Part shown: positions 56,695-64,000 of the stretch, one piece after another
Layout of the letters: the number at the start of each line of letters is the position of its first letter
Position numbering within the stretch: position 1 is the first letter of the stretch
Assembly: GCA_963713695.1 (NCBI GenBank)
Contig: CAVQMU010000001.1
Location: 124,001-188,000 of the forward strand
Source: Rhodoblastus sp963713695
GTDB lineage: Bacteria; Pseudomonadota; Alphaproteobacteria; Rhizobiales; Beijerinckiaceae
Direction: 5' to 3'
DNA length: 64,000 nucleotides
The notes under the pieces: model-generated
The model's input: the letters and a program-made list of their open reading frames with translations, nothing else
What the model was told of the DNA's origin: nothing
The model's database searches: none
Program-made: the position numbers and the translations under genes

Positions 56695-57091
56695 TCAAGC
56701 AGCCTTGGAGAACAAGGCCGCGATGGAATCGCGGTTGGTGTCGCCGACGGAGCGGCCTTTTTCCTCCGATCCCCTGAAGGCGATCAGGGTGCTTTGGGTG
56801 CGGACGCCAAAGCGCTTGAGGACAGCCTTCTGGCTGTCGAAATCAACATGAAAAACCGTGAAATCCGCAAATTTCGGATCTTTTTCAAGATTTCGCCAGG
56901 ATGGGCGCCTGCGCCTTGCAGGTTGGGCACCAGGGGGCGGAAACGTCGATCAGGATCGACTTGCCCTCTTTCTGGGCCGCATCGAAGGCTGCGTCAGTAT
57001 ATTCGACCGGCGCGCGCGCGAAGGCCTTGAAGGAGGCGAGGCTGGCCGCGAGGGTAAGGCCGGCTTGCATGACATGGCGGCGGGAGAGCAT
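56695..57091 (-). CDS. Tat-exported thioredoxin-family protein, one frameshift
   Basis: The leader MLSRRHVMQAGLTLAASLAS has SRRHVM, a twin-arginine motif, then APWCPTCKAQAPIL with C55 and C58 as the redox pair. The frame breaks after ILAK by an extra T near 56889; corrected, it reads LEKDPKFADFTVFHVDFD, then FGVRTQSTLIAFRGSEEKGR, to a stop at 56695. About 131 residues. GGAG precedes the ATG. Together with ccdA it forms a periplasmic reducing branch. Confidence 0.87.
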
Positions 57092-57424
57092 GGGAAAACT
57101 CCATACGGATTCGCAAGGGTACACAGATCTTACGCCCGCGAAGGCGAATTGTTTCAGGAAGATCTGCAGGAAGATCTGCAGATCGGCGGAAACGCTTCCT
57201 TCGCCCGGTTTTTGGGTATCTTGCTGCGAAACTGCGATGGATCCGCGTTTCCTGTCATCGAGATCGCGCCACCCCACCATCAAGTCACGACACGTGTCCA
57301 TCGAGTAGCACGTCGCCGTGACCGCCGTGCGGTGGCCTCGATTCTTGCAGGTTGCGCAGGCGCCGTGCGTTCCGCTATGTATTGCCGTGGCTTTCGCTGA
57401 AGAAATGTAACGGAGTTTGCGAGC
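57092..57424. other. Intergenic region with a 12-bp tandem repeat
   Basis: The interval of 333 bp separates the divergent thioredoxin and glycosyltransferase genes. At 57156-57179 the unit CAGGAAGATCTG stands twice in tandem, followed by CAGATC as a partial third copy. AGATCT inside each unit is palindromic, and the 12-bp period is close to a helical turn, so it may be an operator. No gene recognised. Confidence 0.4.
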
Positions 57425-60400
57425 ATGTCCGATGTTGTCGGCGCCCTTGACGTAGGGGATGCCCCCGCAATTTCCGCGCTCCCGGTCATCCAGGGCAATG
57501 TCGAGAGTTTCGATGGGCGTTTTCTTCGCGGCTGGGCTTCGGACGGATCGCTCGAACCGCTCCGCCTGCGCGTCGTCGCCAATGGCGTCGCAGTCGACGA
57601 AACCCTTGCCAACGAGCCGCGGGATGATGTGATCGCAGCCGGACTTTCGCAGATCGGTTCGGGCTTCATGACGCTCATCCCCGAGCACCTGTTTGTCGTC
57701 GAAGGTTGTGAAGTCGAACTGTTCGACTGCCGCACGGGCGAACCCGTCCCCGGTTCGCCATTCCGCATTGAAGCCAGGCCATTAGTCGAAGTCGCCGTGG
57801 CGAGCGCTGATTTTGCGACAATTTCCGACGTGATCATCGGCCTGAACGACAAGGTCGACAATGTCGCGCAATTGCAGGCTCATGTCGCGATGATCCTGAC
57901 CTGGCTGCAAAAGAGCGTCGATCGCGCCCACGAGCTTCGGCAAACCGGCATCCTCGCCTATGAACGGCTCAACGACGCCATCGCCGCCGCTGGCGGTCTG
58001 CAGGGAAGCATCGGCCATCTCTACGGGGTGGTCCAGCAAAACTATCCGCAGATCGTCGTTTCGAGAACGCGGTCGCCGCGCGTATCGATCATCATTCCCG
58101 TGCATGACAAGTTTCAGTTGACCTATGACTGCGTCAATTCGATCGTGAATGCGCGAACGGACGTCAGTTACGAGATCGTCATCGTCGACGATTGCTCGTC
58201 TGACGAGACGCTGCTCGCTTCGCTCATTTTCATGGGCGGCTGCCGCGTCGTGCGCACCCCGAAAAACGAAGGCTTTGTCGGCGCTTGCAACACAGGCGTC
58301 AAGAACGTCGTTGGCGACTACGTCATCTTCCTGAACAACGACACGATCGTCAATGACGGCTGGCTCGACGCGCTGGCCGAGACGCTCGACCGCGATCCCA
58401 AGATTGGCATAGTCGGCTCGCGCCTGCTTTTTGCCGATGGCGTGCTGCAGGAGGCTGGCGGCATTATCTGGCGCGATGGCTCGGGCTGGAATTGGGGCCG
58501 TGGGCAGGACAAGCAGAACCCGCTCTACTCATTCATGCGTGACGTCGACTACGTCAGCGGCGCGGCGCTGATGATCCGTCATGACCTGCTGAATCGGCTG
58601 CAAGGCTTCGATGAAATCTACGCGCCGGCTTATTACGAGGACACTGACCTTTGCTTTCGAACGCGGCAGGCCGGCTATCGCGTCGTCATGCAGCCGAAGT
58701 CCACGATCGTCCATCTCGAGGGACAGTCCAACGGAACTACTACGGCTTCCGGTCTGAAACGCTTCCAGGTGGTCAATGCGCGGGTATTCCGCAATCGCTG
58801 GCACGACGTTCTCAAAACGCACGGGATCAGTGGCCAGTCGCCGAATCGCGAGGCCGAGCGGGGCATTCGCAAGCGCGCGCTCTTTATTGACGAGACGACT
58901 CCGACGCCAGACCAGGACGCCGGCTCCAACGCCGCGCTCGAACATATGCTGTCGCTGCAAAGGCTCGGCTACAAGGTCGTTTTCTTGCCTGCGGACAATA
59001 TGGCGAATATCCCCGGCTATACCGAAAACCTCCAGTCGCTCGGCGTTGAATGCTGGTACGCGCCCTTCGCCTGGTCGGTCGAGGAATATTTCAGGCGCAA
59101 CGAGCGGGATTTCGACCTTGTCTATATCCATCGCAAGGCGAACTTGAAAAGATACCTGCATCTCGTCAAGAAATACGTTCCAAAGGCGACAATCATCTTC
59201 AATTACGCGGATATCCACGCGTTGCGCGAGTTGCGCGAGGCGACGCTGGCCGATGCAGGTCCGGAGGAAATCGCCGCCATTCAGCAATCGCTCGACGCGG
59301 AGATCGATCTCGCGTTGCAGGTCAATTCGGTGATCGTCCACTCGACTTATGAGGCGGACGTAATCCGTCAGCGACAGCCGGCGGCGCGCGTCCATTTCGT
59401 GCCCTGGACCTTTTCGGTCCGCAAGGAGCCCGCGTCGCCAGAAGGCCGCGAAGGCGTGGTGTTCGTCGGCGGATTTGCTCATCCGCCGAACGCCGACGCT
59501 GTTGACTGGTTCGTCGAGGACGTCTGGCCTTCGGCCGCGGCCAAGATCGGACGCCACCCCTTCCGGATCGTCGGCAGCAGAATGCCCGAACGCTTCGAGG
59601 ATTTGCGCGGGCCGGGGATCGAGCCAGTCGGCTTCGTCGCCGATCTCGAAAGCCTGCTCGACCGAACGTTGCTCACTGTGGCGCCGCTGCGCTACGGGGC
59701 GGGGCTGAAAGGCAAGGTGCTCACGAGTTTTTCACGCGGCGTTCCTTGCATCATGAGCCCGGTCGCTGCGGAAGGCATGAATCTGCCAGAGGAATTGCGC
59801 TTTCTGGTCGCGAAGGATGCGGAAGAATTCGCGCAGCGCATGGTTCAACTTGTCGGGGATCCGGCGGTCTGGATGGCGACATCGGAAGCGGCGGTGAAAT
59901 TTATCGAGGAGGGGTTTTCTCCGCAGGCGATCGACCTGAAGATGCGGGAAACGATCGCCGACGCCAGGCGTCGAAGCAAGCCGGGCGATCCGGCTCCAAA
60001 GCCGAAGATCAAGGACAAGGCGGCGAAGCAGGTGGTCGCCGTCGTCGCCGAAGCCGTGGCGCCTGCGGAGCTTGCGTCTGTCCCGGCGCCAACGCCCGCA
60101 GCGATCGACGCGCCCGAGCTTTCGGCGGCGCCTGCCGCGCACAAGACGGATGCGGAGAACGCGGACGTCGCGCCGGCGGTCGACGCGCAGCCGATCGCCG
60201 AAGCCGCTCCCGCCGAAGCCACTCCCGCCGAAGCCGCTCCCGCCGAAGCCGCTCCCGCCGAAGTCGCTCTCGCCGAAGTCGCTCTCGCCGAGGTCGCTCC
60301 CACGGAAGCGCCTTTCACCGAAGCGCTCGTCCCCGAAACGTCCCCGGGAGAACCGTTACTTGCCGAAGCGACGGACGGGGCTGGCGAGCCGGCGGTCGAG

Positions 60401-60427
60401 CCGAAGATCGCCGCCGAGGGCGATTAA
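57425..60427 (+). CDS. GT2-GT4 fusion glycosyltransferase with low-complexity C-terminal tail
   Basis: A 1000-residue soluble protein. An N-terminal unclassified region of about 215 residues is followed by a GT2 domain from about 218 (VSIIIPVHDKFQLTYDCVNS; EIVIVDDCSSDE; FLNNDTIVND; ALMIRHDLLNRLQGFDE; YYEDTDLCFRTRQAGYR). A GT4/GT1-type domain covers about 480-840 (VFVGGFAHPPNADAVDWF; PLRYGAGLKGKVLTSFSRG). It could add two sugars or form a processive assembly for a surface polysaccharide. From about 860 the chain is Ala/Pro/Glu-rich; 15-bp repeats encode AEAAP-type units. No signal peptide. Confidence 0.85.
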   Translation: MSDVVGALDVGDAPAISALPVIQGNVESFDGRFLRGWASDGSLEPLRLRVVANGVAVDETLANEPRDDVIAAGLSQIGSGFMTLIPEHLFVVEGCEVELFDCRTGEPVPGSPFRIEARPLVEVAVASADFATISDVIIGLNDKVDNVAQLQAHVAMILTWLQKSVDRAHELRQTGILAYERLNDAIAAAGGLQGSIGHLYGVVQQNYPQIVVSRTRSPRVSIIIPVHDKFQLTYDCVNSIVNARTDVSYEIVIVDDCSSDETLLASLIFMGGCRVVRTPKNEGFVGACNTGVKNVVGDYVIFLNNDTIVNDGWLDALAETLDRDPKIGIVGSRLLFADGVLQEAGGIIWRDGSGWNWGRGQDKQNPLYSFMRDVDYVSGAALMIRHDLLNRLQGFDEIYAPAYYEDTDLCFRTRQAGYRVVMQPKSTIVHLEGQSNGTTTASGLKRFQVVNARVFRNRWHDVLKTHGISGQSPNREAERGIRKRALFIDETTPTPDQDAGSNAALEHMLSLQRLGYKVVFLPADNMANIPGYTENLQSLGVECWYAPFAWSVEEYFRRNERDFDLVYIHRKANLKRYLHLVKKYVPKATIIFNYADIHALRELREATLADAGPEEIAAIQQSLDAEIDLALQVNSVIVHSTYEADVIRQRQPAARVHFVPWTFSVRKEPASPEGREGVVFVGGFAHPPNADAVDWFVEDVWPSAAAKIGRHPFRIVGSRMPERFEDLRGPGIEPVGFVADLESLLDRTLLTVAPLRYGAGLKGKVLTSFSRGVPCIMSPVAAEGMNLPEELRFLVAKDAEEFAQRMVQLVGDPAVWMATSEAAVKFIEEGFSPQAIDLKMRETIADARRRSKPGDPAPKPKIKDKAAKQVVAVVAEAVAPAELASVPAPTPAAIDAPELSAAPAAHKTDAENADVAPAVDAQPIAEAAPAEATPAEAAPAEAAPAEVALAEVALAEVAPTEAPFTEALVPETSPGEPLLAEATDGAGEPAVEPKIAAEGD
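60197..60301 (+). repeat. Seven-copy 15-bp tandem repeat within the glycosyltransferase gene
   Basis: Units of the form GCCGAAGCCGCTCCC run from 60197 with about seven copies, drifting to GCCGAAGTCGCTCTC and GCCGAGGTCGCTCCC toward the end. They encode AEAAP, AEATP, AEVAL and AEVAP. In-frame repeats of this type can change copy number by slippage without breaking the frame. Confidence 0.85.
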
Positions 60428-60457
60428 TGCGATCCCCGGCGACGTGACTCTAGTGAG

Positions 60458-60482
60458 TGCGCGGGCGCTTGCCGCCCGCGCA
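60458..60482 (+). other. Perfect 10-bp hairpin between glycosyltransferase and FkbH genes
   Basis: TGCGCGGGCG (60458-60467) and CGCCCGCGCA (60473-60482) pair fully with a 5-base loop. No T-tract follows, so it could be a processing or pause signal in the transcript rather than an intrinsic terminator. Confidence 0.45.
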
Positions 60483-60610
60483 TCGGCGCGGAGCCGTTGC
60501 GCGCGTCTCGTTCGGCGTCGTCGCGGACGACCTGGCCCAGTCGAAAAGCGCGCAACGCGTCATCGCATCATCCGTTCGGCGCGCGCGAAGTGGTTGAGGA
60601 GTTTAGGCGC

Positions 60611-62410
60611 ATGAATCACTTTATCCCGGATCTCGAGTTCCGCTGTCCCCAAAACTTGGTCGTGACGCCGACGCGGTTGCGGCGCGTGATTGTCGTCGGG
60701 CAGTGTCTGATGGCGGGGTGGCCTGGCGTCCTAAAATCCGTTGCGCCAGATTGCGAATGTGATTTTTTCTTGTTCAACAACAGCCAATTGTTGCCCGAAG
60801 CGCCGCCGCATCCCGCTGCGGACTATGATTTTCAGGTCGTCCAAATTCCGCTGCGTTCGATCTTGCCAGAAGCAGCCTATTTTCGTCTTTCTTATGCCGA
60901 TGCCTCGGCCTACGAGGAATTATTTCGGGACTGCTGCGACAGATTGAGCCAGTTTCTCGCGACGGCTATGCGCTGGAACGTGGCATGCGGACTTTTGACA
61001 TTTGTCGCGAATTTTGCCGTGCCTCAGCAGAATCCAATGGGGCGGCTGCTGCCGCGCTATGATTTACGTAATTTTGTTTATTTCACCGAACGGCTAAACC
61101 AGCATTTGGCTGAGGAAATTCAAACTTTCAAGAATGCTTATCTGTTTGATCTGGATCAGATCATCGCCAATTTCGGTCGCAAGTATGTCCAGGACGACGT
61201 TCTCCTGCATTTCAACCATGGCGCGGCTCTTGCCCAGCACGCCGCCGATCGAGAACTCGTGCGGTTGGAGCCGATGCCCGCCGTTCGCGACGTATTCGAA
61301 GAGAAGGTCTTTCTTCTGCTTCAGCTGGGCTGGATCGAACTTCTGGCGATGTACCGAACGATCAGGCAACTCGACATGGTCAAGTTGGTGGTGTTCGATA
61401 TTGACGATACGCTTTGGCGTGGTGTCGCAGCCGAAGGCGGCGTAGGCGCCGCCGACAGGCTCGAGGGGTGGCCGCTGGGAATTACGGAAACGATCGGGCA
61501 TCTCAAGCGCAGGGGCGTCTTGCTTGCGCTCGTGAGCAAGAACGAGGCAACGATCCTCGATCCGATTTTTAGCAATTTGTTCGGAGGGCGGCTGTCGCTC
61601 GACGATTTCGCCATCCGAAAGGTCAACTGGAAGCCAAAGACCGAAAATCTCGATGAGATCATGCGGACCCTGAACCTGCTGCCGCGCAATGTCGTGTTCG
61701 TCGACGACAATCCAGTTGAACGGGCGGCGATCGAAACGGCGTTTCCGGAAGTCCGGACTTTAGGACCGAATCCGCTGCTTTGGCGTCGCATTCTATTGTG
61801 GTCCGCTGAGACGCAGGTCGCTGCCATCACCAGCGAATCCGCGGCACGCACTGACATGATGCAGGCGCAGGTCGAGCGCGAGTCGCAACGAGAAAAAATG
61901 TCCCGAGAAGAGTTTCTGGCCTCCCTGCACGTCGAGGTCGGAATGCGCGAAGTTAACAGCGTCGAACACCCCGATTTCGCTCGCGTGCTGGAATTGATCA
62001 ACAAGAGCAACCAGTTCAACACAACGGGCCGGCGCTGGACTAACCAGGAATTCCAGGCCGCTTTCGATTCGGGCACGAGGGTCGTCGTCTTCGATGTTCG
62101 GGACCGGTTTACTCAATACGGCTTAGTGGGAGTTGCAGTCGTACGTGATGTCGAAATCTTGCAGTTCGTAATGAGTTGTCGGGTGCTGGGGATGGAGGTC
62201 GAAATTGGCGTGGTCGCGGAGCTCCTCCGCAATCATGTCGAGCAGGAAATGGGGGAGATGGCGCACGCCGATTTTATCGACACGGAGTTGAACTTGGCGG
62301 CCCGCGATTTATGGGCGCGATGCGGTTTCGAGCAAACCGATCACGGCTGGACCCGCGCCATAGATACACCTTTGAAGGGACCGGCGCATGTCAGGTTTGT
62401 CGGGGCGTAA
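60611..62410 (+). CDS. FkbH-like HAD-family protein
   Basis: A 599-residue protein. The first 250 residues are an SGNH-like region of the FkbH family (VGQCLMAGWPGV; YFTERLNQHLAEEI). HAD motif I is FDIDDTLWRG (262-271), followed by LALVSKNEATI and NVVFVDDNPVERAAI (motif IV), and a C-terminal acyltransferase-like part (FARVLELINKSNQFNTTGRRW; CRVLGMEVEIGVV). FkbH proteins load glyceryl units from 1,3-bisphosphoglycerate onto carrier proteins in polyketide pathways; polysaccharide loci use similar ones. No carrier protein or PKS lies here. ATG 60611 has GAGGAG upstream. Confidence 0.85.
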   Translation: MNHFIPDLEFRCPQNLVVTPTRLRRVIVVGQCLMAGWPGVLKSVAPDCECDFFLFNNSQLLPEAPPHPAADYDFQVVQIPLRSILPEAAYFRLSYADASAYEELFRDCCDRLSQFLATAMRWNVACGLLTFVANFAVPQQNPMGRLLPRYDLRNFVYFTERLNQHLAEEIQTFKNAYLFDLDQIIANFGRKYVQDDVLLHFNHGAALAQHAADRELVRLEPMPAVRDVFEEKVFLLLQLGWIELLAMYRTIRQLDMVKLVVFDIDDTLWRGVAAEGGVGAADRLEGWPLGITETIGHLKRRGVLLALVSKNEATILDPIFSNLFGGRLSLDDFAIRKVNWKPKTENLDEIMRTLNLLPRNVVFVDDNPVERAAIETAFPEVRTLGPNPLLWRRILLWSAETQVAAITSESAARTDMMQAQVERESQREKMSREEFLASLHVEVGMREVNSVEHPDFARVLELINKSNQFNTTGRRWTNQEFQAAFDSGTRVVVFDVRDRFTQYGLVGVAVVRDVEILQFVMSCRVLGMEVEIGVVAELLRNHVEQEMGEMAHADFIDTELNLAARDLWARCGFEQTDHGWTRAIDTPLKGPAHVRFVGA

Positions 62411-62602
62411 AGCCGATCCGAACTTGGTTGCCAAGAAGACTCGAAGCTCACGAAAATCGCTGAATTTGGGATTGAAGCGACTGCTTTATCGAGAATCGAA
62501 ATTGAACGCCGCGTGAAGTCGCAATCAGGGGAGACGGATAATGCGTTTGCCCAACGCCTTCAATTCCCAAAGAATTGCCAGCACGCGCGTAAGGAATTTA
62601 CG

Positions 62603-63829
62603 CTAAACGACCACCTTGAATTTCTGAACGAGATTGCTGTCCTTGACCCACATTTGAAATTGTAGATTTTGCCGTAAGATCGGTATTGAAGGTTCGGTAC
62701 GCATTGGCAAAATAATAGTCAGGCGATTATCTGCAAATTCGAATTGCAGATCTTCTCTTAACTGCCACGGTTCAATTGAAAACAGAATATTCATGTTTGC
62801 TTTTGCCACGACAATGGGACTGGACGTCTCAATTGTGATTTTTCCTTCGCGAAGGATCGCACTTTTGGCCTCATCGGAACTCAAATCAAGCGTCACAATA
62901 TGTCCGGCAAGGAAATGGCGCTCACCGGTTGTCAGCTTGCGGGCCAGTTCCGCACATCCCGACAGGAAACGATCATAAACAAAAGAGTAGGTTTCTTGTT
63001 GTTCTATCGTCAAAGGCACGGGAAGGAGACGTAATCCTTCGGGTATCGCAAGGTTGCCGGTGACGATCTGGTCATTGTACAGCGTGTCCATGTAGATAGG
63101 CGCGGGAACGATGTCAAACAACGGTTTCAGGTCGTCCGAAGGCCCGGGTTTTGGTTCTGGACCGTAAGAGATTCCGTACCCACGCATGTAATTCAGATGA
63201 TAAAACGCCGCTCGGTTTACGGAAGTTTCCCAAGTGCGCCACTCAGTCAGGTGGGCGCTGAATGCGATCGGTTCACGGAAAACAGGGAACGGTCGCTGTC
63301 CCGCTTGCGGACGCGTCTCCGAAGTTAGAATCAGCCAAAGATAATTGGCGTGAATGTCCGTTTCGATCTGCTTCCGGTCGAAAAGCAGACCGGCGCGTCC
63401 AATCGGCGTCCCGGCTATCATCCATCCAGGCGTCACGAGTGTCGGCACGTCCATTTCTGCGACGGCCGCGCCCTCAGTGAAAAAACGCTCCAGTGCGGCG
63501 TCGTCGAAAAACATGATTTCGTCGGCGTCAATACGATAGATGTAGCGGCCCTCACATGCGGCATAGCCCGCAAGCCGTTTCTTGATCTCGTTCTTCCAAG
63601 TTTTTGCGATGATGCGGGCCGGAATGCAGCATGAGGCGATGGCGTCATAGACGCGCGCGTCTGATTTTGCCGGATCACGCCCGGTCTGCATGAGGAACGG
63701 CGCCATCCACTCATAGGCGCCATCAACGACGACGAGTTCATCAACGCGCCCGACCATAGATTTAAGCGCCGGCGCCAAGACATCCCAGTCGTTATAAATT
63801 GAGAGGTAAGCGCTGGTCTTAGAGTTCAT
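62603..63829 (-). CDS. GT2-type (GT-A) glycosyltransferase-like protein, AT-rich
   Basis: A 408-residue protein. The N-terminal 230 residues look like a reduced GT-A fold: SAYLSIYNDWDVLAPALKSM, DELVVVDGAYEW and YRIDADEIMFFDD (DxD-type metal site). The C-terminus of about 170 residues is beta-rich (ILREGKITIETSSPIVVAK; DNRLTIILPM) and unlike common transferases. A 60-base sample at 62641 is only about 42% GC against about 70% in typical neighbours, so horizontal origin is likely. It faces the FkbH gene convergently. Confidence 0.65.
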   Translation of the reverse strand: MNSKTSAYLSIYNDWDVLAPALKSMVGRVDELVVVDGAYEWMAPFLMQTGRDPAKSDARVYDAIASCCIPARIIAKTWKNEIKKRLAGYAACEGRYIYRIDADEIMFFDDAALERFFTEGAAVAEMDVPTLVTPGWMIAGTPIGRAGLLFDRKQIETDIHANYLWLILTSETRPQAGQRPFPVFREPIAFSAHLTEWRTWETSVNRAAFYHLNYMRGYGISYGPEPKPGPSDDLKPLFDIVPAPIYMDTLYNDQIVTGNLAIPEGLRLLPVPLTIEQQETYSFVYDRFLSGCAELARKLTTGERHFLAGHIVTLDLSSDEAKSAILREGKITIETSSPIVVAKANMNILFSIEPWQLREDLQFEFADNRLTIILPMRTEPSIPILRQNLQFQMWVKDSNLVQKFKVVV

Positions 63830-64000
63830 TTGTCTTTCAACTTAATTGGGATAGCTAATGATGTTCCTTACGGCACATGCGTGACATTGAAAACCAAAAT
63901 TTGGCGGACTGACTTGCGAGCAATGTTCCGTTGGGTCATGACGCGCGTCGCGCTGCGCCGGCCACGCTTTCGCAACGAGTGTTTGCCCGTATCCTGACCC
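63830..64000. other. AT-leaning region to the window edge
   Basis: The promoter of the minus-strand glycosyltransferase gene should lie here. I see no gene start, RNA or repeat before the window ends. Confidence 0.4.

Noticed and set aside
62541..62606. A 21-codon plus-strand ORF (MRLPNAFNSQRIASTRVRNL) with a good GGGGAGA site
   Set aside because: It is too short to judge, overlaps the stop of the opposite glycosyltransferase gene and has no recognisable homology; kept only as a note.

Overview
The window reads as a chromosomal segment of a GC-rich alphaproteobacterium, most likely of the order Hyphomicrobiales (Rhizobiales). The grounds are an Irr-type Fur regulator divergent from a fabA-fabB-fabI block, an HWE/HisKA_2 histidine kinase, a DUF2076 protein, an ECF sigma/anti-sigma pair and high GC. 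I cannot fix the genus from sequence alone. A striking property is the number of single-base indels: ten genes that should be intact (pnp in about six places, fabA, irr, a dolichol-phosphate-mannose-synthase-like GT2, a methyltransferase, a DUF2076 gene, an L,D-transpeptidase, a DUF1428 gene, a secreted metallopeptidase and a thioredoxin) each need one or more +1/-1 corrections, while much longer genes nearby are clean. Since pnp and fabA are normally important genes, I read this as sequence or assembly error rather than gene decay.

Layout. 1-650: a MarR regulator (cut by the edge) and a DUF2269 membrane protein with two palindromic operators. 814-3509: rpsO-pnp and a terminator. 3617-11152: a surface-glycan block with a polyprenyl-phosphate GT2, GtrA, a methyltransferase, two tandem paralogous GT-C-like membrane proteins and a UDP-galactopyranose-mutase-like flavoprotein. 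11254-14813: fabI, fabB, fabA and divergent irr. 14879-17394: DUF2076 protein and a YkuD L,D-transpeptidase. 17432-19179: an AT-rich two-gene islet, an OLD/RecF-like ATPase with a DUF4276 TOPRIM-like partner, bounded by a 9-bp direct repeat; it is the best candidate here for a defence module. 19289-27124: a Pat-like acetyltransferase, DUF2147, a bimodular dCTP deaminase, DUF2158, tRNA-Gly(CCC), an APC transporter and two small envelope or unknown genes. 27184-35646: a ketopantoate-reductase-like gene, an SDR, then the leucine/isovalerate (liu) set: isovaleryl-CoA dehydrogenase, methylcrotonyl-CoA carboxylase beta, methylglutaconyl-CoA hydratase, carboxylase alpha and HMG-CoA lyase.

35727-40187: an MFS exporter, then an alkylation-repair pair (ogt divergent from an Ada-AlkA fusion) and two small DUF1428/VOC genes. 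40166-43753: a 1195-residue indolepyruvate:ferredoxin-oxidoreductase-type 2-oxoacid enzyme. 43846-46842: glpD-glpK. 46994-50999: a small ORF and HWE kinase, succinate-semialdehyde dehydrogenase and two uncharacterised genes. 51076-52821: ECF sigma, anti-sigma and DoxX in one operon. 53007-57091: a secreted DUF255 (CHWCH) protein, a gluzincin-like metallopeptidase, and a Tat-exported thioredoxin with CcdA, together a periplasmic thiol and quality-control group. 57425-63829: a second surface-polysaccharide block with a 1000-residue GT2-GT4 fusion carrying a 15-bp repeat tail, an FkbH-like HAD protein and an AT-rich GT2-type glycosyltransferase.

Functionally, the segment mixes housekeeping (translation, RNA decay, unsaturated fatty acid synthesis), leucine and glycerol catabolism, DNA alkylation repair, envelope stress and redox functions, and two glycan blocks. 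The two places where something less described may sit are the ATPase-DUF4276 islet and the tandem GT-C-like pair.
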